Positions 61,086-64,000 of a DNA stretch of 64,000 nt are shown here, in pieces; the stretch's first letter is position 1; every line of letters starts with the position of its first letter. Both the position numbers and the translations under genes were made by a program. The stretch comes from Flectonema sp. DT1601 (lineage: Eukaryota > Euglenozoa > Diplonemea > Diplonemida > Diplonemidae). The stretch spans positions 496,001 through 560,000 of the forward strand of contig OZ025801.1 of assembly GCA_964019425.1 (NCBI GenBank), in the 5' to 3' direction. The notes beneath the pieces were generated by a model, which worked only from the letters and a program-made list of their open reading frames with translations, did no database searches and was not told the DNA's origin.

Positions 61086-63000
61086 GTTTGCACACAAACA
61101 AATCCAACAAGTTTTTTTTTAAAAAATGGTAGTGAAGTACAGTGCTCTGGTGTTGTATAACAAGTTCATATCTCAAAAAAAAAAAAAAGATAAATTTTAT
61201 TATTCTTAGTGCTTCTGAAGTACATAAAAATGCTCCAGGGAAATATTCTTTTTTGGGAAGGGCATATTTCCCTGACGAGAACAGGTACAAATGTGAGTTT
61301 ATAAATAAGAGATGCTTGCACTAATTCAAGATATATATAAAAAAATAAAATAAAAAAGTTATAACACATTTATTTCGTATTTCCCTTTTTTTTTTTTTTT
61401 TTGCAGTATACAAACATATGAAAAAAAAAAAAAAAATTAAAAGCAGTTTCAGGCCTTCAGTAAGTACTAGAAACTTCATTCCAAAAAAAAATTTAAAAAA
61501 TAAATTCACATTTTATCAAAATTGTTCTGTTTTCCTAATGCCCATTGATGTTCGCTGTAGGACAGGGAGAAACTAATTAAATATCTGTATTGGGTCGGAG
61601 TTAACTATAATAAACGTTAGCTTTGATGCAGTAAATGTTTTTAACTTAGCTGCATACCAGGACGGGGGGGGTTACCTGACACAACGATAATTCAACACTA
61701 ATTCATAGATAGAGCTGACTAAAGGTAATGTTAGTGTAGGTATGCACTCTGCAATTGACGTAAATACAAGACAGGGATAGCATACTTGCTTTTTTTTTTT
61801 TTTTTGATCTGAGCTGGGCTGAGTCATCTCTGTGACTCTGTAGTAATAACAATAGTAGAAATCTTAGCAACGAAAAGAATTTTCTTTTTTTTTTTTTTTT
61901 TCTTTCATTCTTTCTTTCCTCCTCTCTTTATTAAAAAAAAAAAGAAATAAAAATGAAACCGTGTAAAAGAAATAAACCAACTAAAAAAAGGGCTGGTCAG
62001 TTTGGCTGTTGGTTGTCATCACTTCGAAAGATGATTTTTTTTTAAAAAAAAAGAAATTGTGTAGCCGTTTTTTTCAAAAACTGAGTTGTTTGACAGATAC
62101 GATAATACTACCAATTTTTTTGGATATAAAGCGTGATCTCATTCAATTTTGTGTAAACGTTTTTATCACAAGTACGAAATGGGGTGGTTGTTGATCTAAT
62201 TAATGAAGATAAATAAAAATAAAAAAAAAGTGACCTTTTTTTTTTTTATTGTTTTTTTCTTCCCCTTGAGAGAGAGAGAGAGAGAGAGGGTCATTCCTGA
62301 CCTTACGGCTACCCCTCACAGCAACAGATGAATAATTATTTTGATTAAATATTGCTATTTTTCTATTTTATCCAAAAAAAAAAAAAAAATATATAATAGT
62401 TTGATCTTACTTGTGTAAATTTTATCACAAGTACCAGACGACGAAGATAACAGTATTCTAATTTTTTTTTTTTTTTTGAATTTGTTTTGTTTTGTTTTTT
62501 TTGTTGTCTTTTTTTTCGCTGTCACAAGTCCTAGACTCTTGTCCGATGTACTTTGACCCTAAAGCGAAGTATTCTAATTTTAAAAAAAGGGTTCGATCGA
62601 CGAGATTATGTTTAGATAATTTAGTTTTGCCTTTTAAAACTATCACAGGCTGGCCGCGTCACTACACTGGTTGACCTTGACGCAAGCAAATTCAAGTAGC
62701 GTGCACGTTCCCTGTTTTCATCCTTAAAAAAATAAGACAACTACCTTCAAGGTGTTGCACATTTTATAAGGAGACCAATAGGTAAGCTCTATAGAACTTG
62801 AAACGCTTTTTTTTCTTTTTTTTTTTTTCTTTTTTTTTTTTGATCTATAGAAATGAGTACAGAGTAGAAAAGGATAATAAAAAACAATAATTGGAAGAAT
62901 CAAAAAGTACAGCAATCAATTTCTTTTTTTTTCTTTCTTTTTTTTCTTTTTTTCCACAAAATGATAAAAAAAAAAGGGATGGGTGTTATCACAAGTAAAT
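61086..63000. other. Gene-poor; minor repeats
   Basis: 61655-61740 shares GACTAAAGGTAATGTTAGT with 3206-3224 and ACAACGATAATTCAACA with 48369-48386. (GA)n at 62270-62288. 62035-62180 and 62395-62460 both contain TGTGTAAA(C/T)TTTTATCACAAGTAC-like strings. No gene supported. Confidence 0.4.
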
Positions 63001-63105
63001 CCATTCAGAATAGCCTTATACTTCGCTGAACGCAGACAAAAGTCCTGTCGCACGGGGAAAATAAATCATGACCATAAGAAATACCGGCTTTTCAATCTGA
63101 ATAGT
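63001..63105 (-). mobile_element. Intact copy of the MITE-like repeat
   Basis: Uninterrupted partner of 15638-16378: minus strand AACTATTCAGATTGAAAAGC, TTATGGTCATGATTTATTTT, TGTCTGCGTTCAGCGAAGTA, TAAGGCTATTCTGAATGG. It has a single CTGCGTTC-GCGAA site, showing the state before the GC-rich insertion. Confidence 0.75.
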
Positions 63106-63170
63106 TTTTTTTCTCCGAACACGTCGGTTCAAAAAAAAAAAAAAAAAAAAGTTCAGACAATTCATCATGA

Positions 63171-63461
63171 TTGAAACAATGTAAGATAAGGAAGTCCAAT
63201 ACATTGCATACCTAGTATTAATAATTATCAGTCAATCAAAAAAAAGCAAAAAATCGTAGGACAACAAACAAGTTGGTTTCGGGCTAAGATTAAAAACAAT
63301 CTTTCTTCGGACCATTCCCCTTACCCAGCCCCTTCAGCGAAGAAAGTAAGGGGGACACTGCGGTGTCAGGCCTGTCCTACTCATCGCGTTTGCCCTTCTC
63401 AGCCTAATTGAAACAATGTTAAGATAGATAGATAAGGAAGTCCAATACATTACATACTGTG
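63171..63461 (+). repeat. Direct repeat pair (~42 bp) at 63171-63214 and 63409-63461
   Basis: ATTGAAACAATGTAAGATAA then GGAAGTCCAATACATTGCAT is repeated 238 bases downstream with an added GATA unit. Between them a GC-richer block (63315-63400). Also CCAAAATACACCAAA/TAAA twice at 63670-63720. Confidence 0.7.
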
Positions 63462-63948
63462 CATCGCTGATACAGCAAACTAAAGAGCATCGGGTTAACT
63501 CCCTAGAGCTGCGAGGCAACTGCAACGTAATTAGACCCCCAAATCTTATTAGGATTGTTTTATTATAGCTTCGGCTGACGGGGCATAATGAACTATCGTC
63601 AGCTTTCAATAATATTTAAATGTACTAACCCAAAAATTTATAAAAATAAATAAAAAAAAGGGTTATGGTCCAAAATACACCAAAAAAAAGCCAACAAAAA
63701 GTGGCCCAAAATACACTAAACCTGTGACCTGGGGCTCCGGCTCTGACTGTGCACCCTGGGGTCCAACCAAAAATAATAAAATTTATTCCGCGAAGCAGCT
63801 GTGTATATCAGAGGAATGCTTACGAGGTTTTCAGTCATCATCCGATAACGCGATTGACATTTGATGTTTTTTGCTAGTTTTATAAATAATCAAGTCGATC
63901 AAAGAACCGTAATGACTTCAATTAAAACTAAATTTTTTTTTTTTTTTT
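63462..63948. other. No gene seen
   Basis: Mixed composition without long open frames; may be part of the same decayed repeat. Confidence 0.35.
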
Positions 63949-64000
63949 GCATTTAACAAGTATTGTAAGAACGAAAAAGAATGTTGGGCAGCACACATAA
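63949..64000 (+). repeat. Dispersed repeat, copy 2 (inverse of window start)
   Basis: GCATTTAACAAGTATTGTAA then GAACGAAAAAGAATGTTGGG, CAGCACACATAA; inverted relative to 22-77. The element continues past the window's right edge. Confidence 0.65.

Noticed and set aside
7-64000. CRISPR arrays, bacterial operons, ribosome-binding sites
   Set aside because: The genes have spliceosomal introns and eukaryotic domains; the only regular arrays are protein-coding minisatellites and an element-internal tandem repeat.

Overview
The window is nuclear DNA of a eukaryote, most likely a unicellular one. Genes carry GT-AG introns, the standard genetic code is used, proteins include an oligosaccharyltransferase subunit, a Golgi/ER-type zinc transporter, RING and PDZ proteins, and the genome is AT-rich with A or T homopolymers of 10 to 40 bases roughly every few hundred bases. 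Introns that I could close in frame are short (29 to 95 nt, a few longer) with GTATGT/GTATGA/GTTTGT/GTGAGT donors. I cannot name the lineage.

Layout. Every gene I can support lies on the minus strand. From left to right: the first exon of a gene that runs off the window (96-185); a 112-residue putative N-myristoylated protein (347-725); ribophorin I (1560-3127, four exons); a one-TM coiled-coil protein (3359-3847); an isolated 5.8S rRNA-like sequence (3963-4096); repeats; a giant repetitive membrane glycoprotein (6328-11964); a mitochondrial aldo-keto-reductase-like protein (12600-14678); about 7 kb of repeats that hide a small four-exon gene candidate (17971-18858); a membrane protein with a cytoplasmic RING finger (21772-23351); a ZnT5/Msc2-like zinc transporter (23920-26192); an AGXT2-like aminotransferase (27053-28381); a small coiled-coil protein; a spliced organelle-targeted TPR-like protein (30495-32241); a Ubl-ankyrin protein; a coiled-coil protein; hydroxymethylbilane synthase (35842-36795); a TM-coiled-coil-PDZ-Ubl-polyQ protein (40230-42885); a purple acid phosphatase (43516-44514); a TM-PDZ protein (45033-46319); an Asp/Glu-racemase-fold protein (47285-48268); a two-TM protein (48985-49758); and a secreted metzincin-like protease with cysteine-rich modules (54347-57319).

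Mobile and repeated DNA. A 2.8-kb element at 51004-53826 has ~225-bp inverted-repeat ends made of AAAGGGG/CCCCTTT blocks and encloses four tandem ~150-bp units and a tRNA-like segment. A small MITE-like repeat is present twice; one copy (15638-16378) is split by a GC-rich island flanked by a 15-bp direct repeat. Broken piggyBac (58.1-58.9 kb) and probable hAT (38.6-38.9 kb) transposase remnants, a ~510-bp family in three copies, a ~90-bp family in three copies and several perfect hairpins fill the gene-poor stretches.

How genes relate. There is no operon-like functional grouping; the shared features are orientation and surface/secretory biology: ribophorin I is part of the machine that would glycosylate the >300 N-X-S/T sites of the giant surface protein, and the protease, phosphatase, RING protein and two-TM protein all enter the secretory pathway. 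Heme synthesis, glyoxylate/amino-acid transamination and zinc transport give ordinary metabolism.
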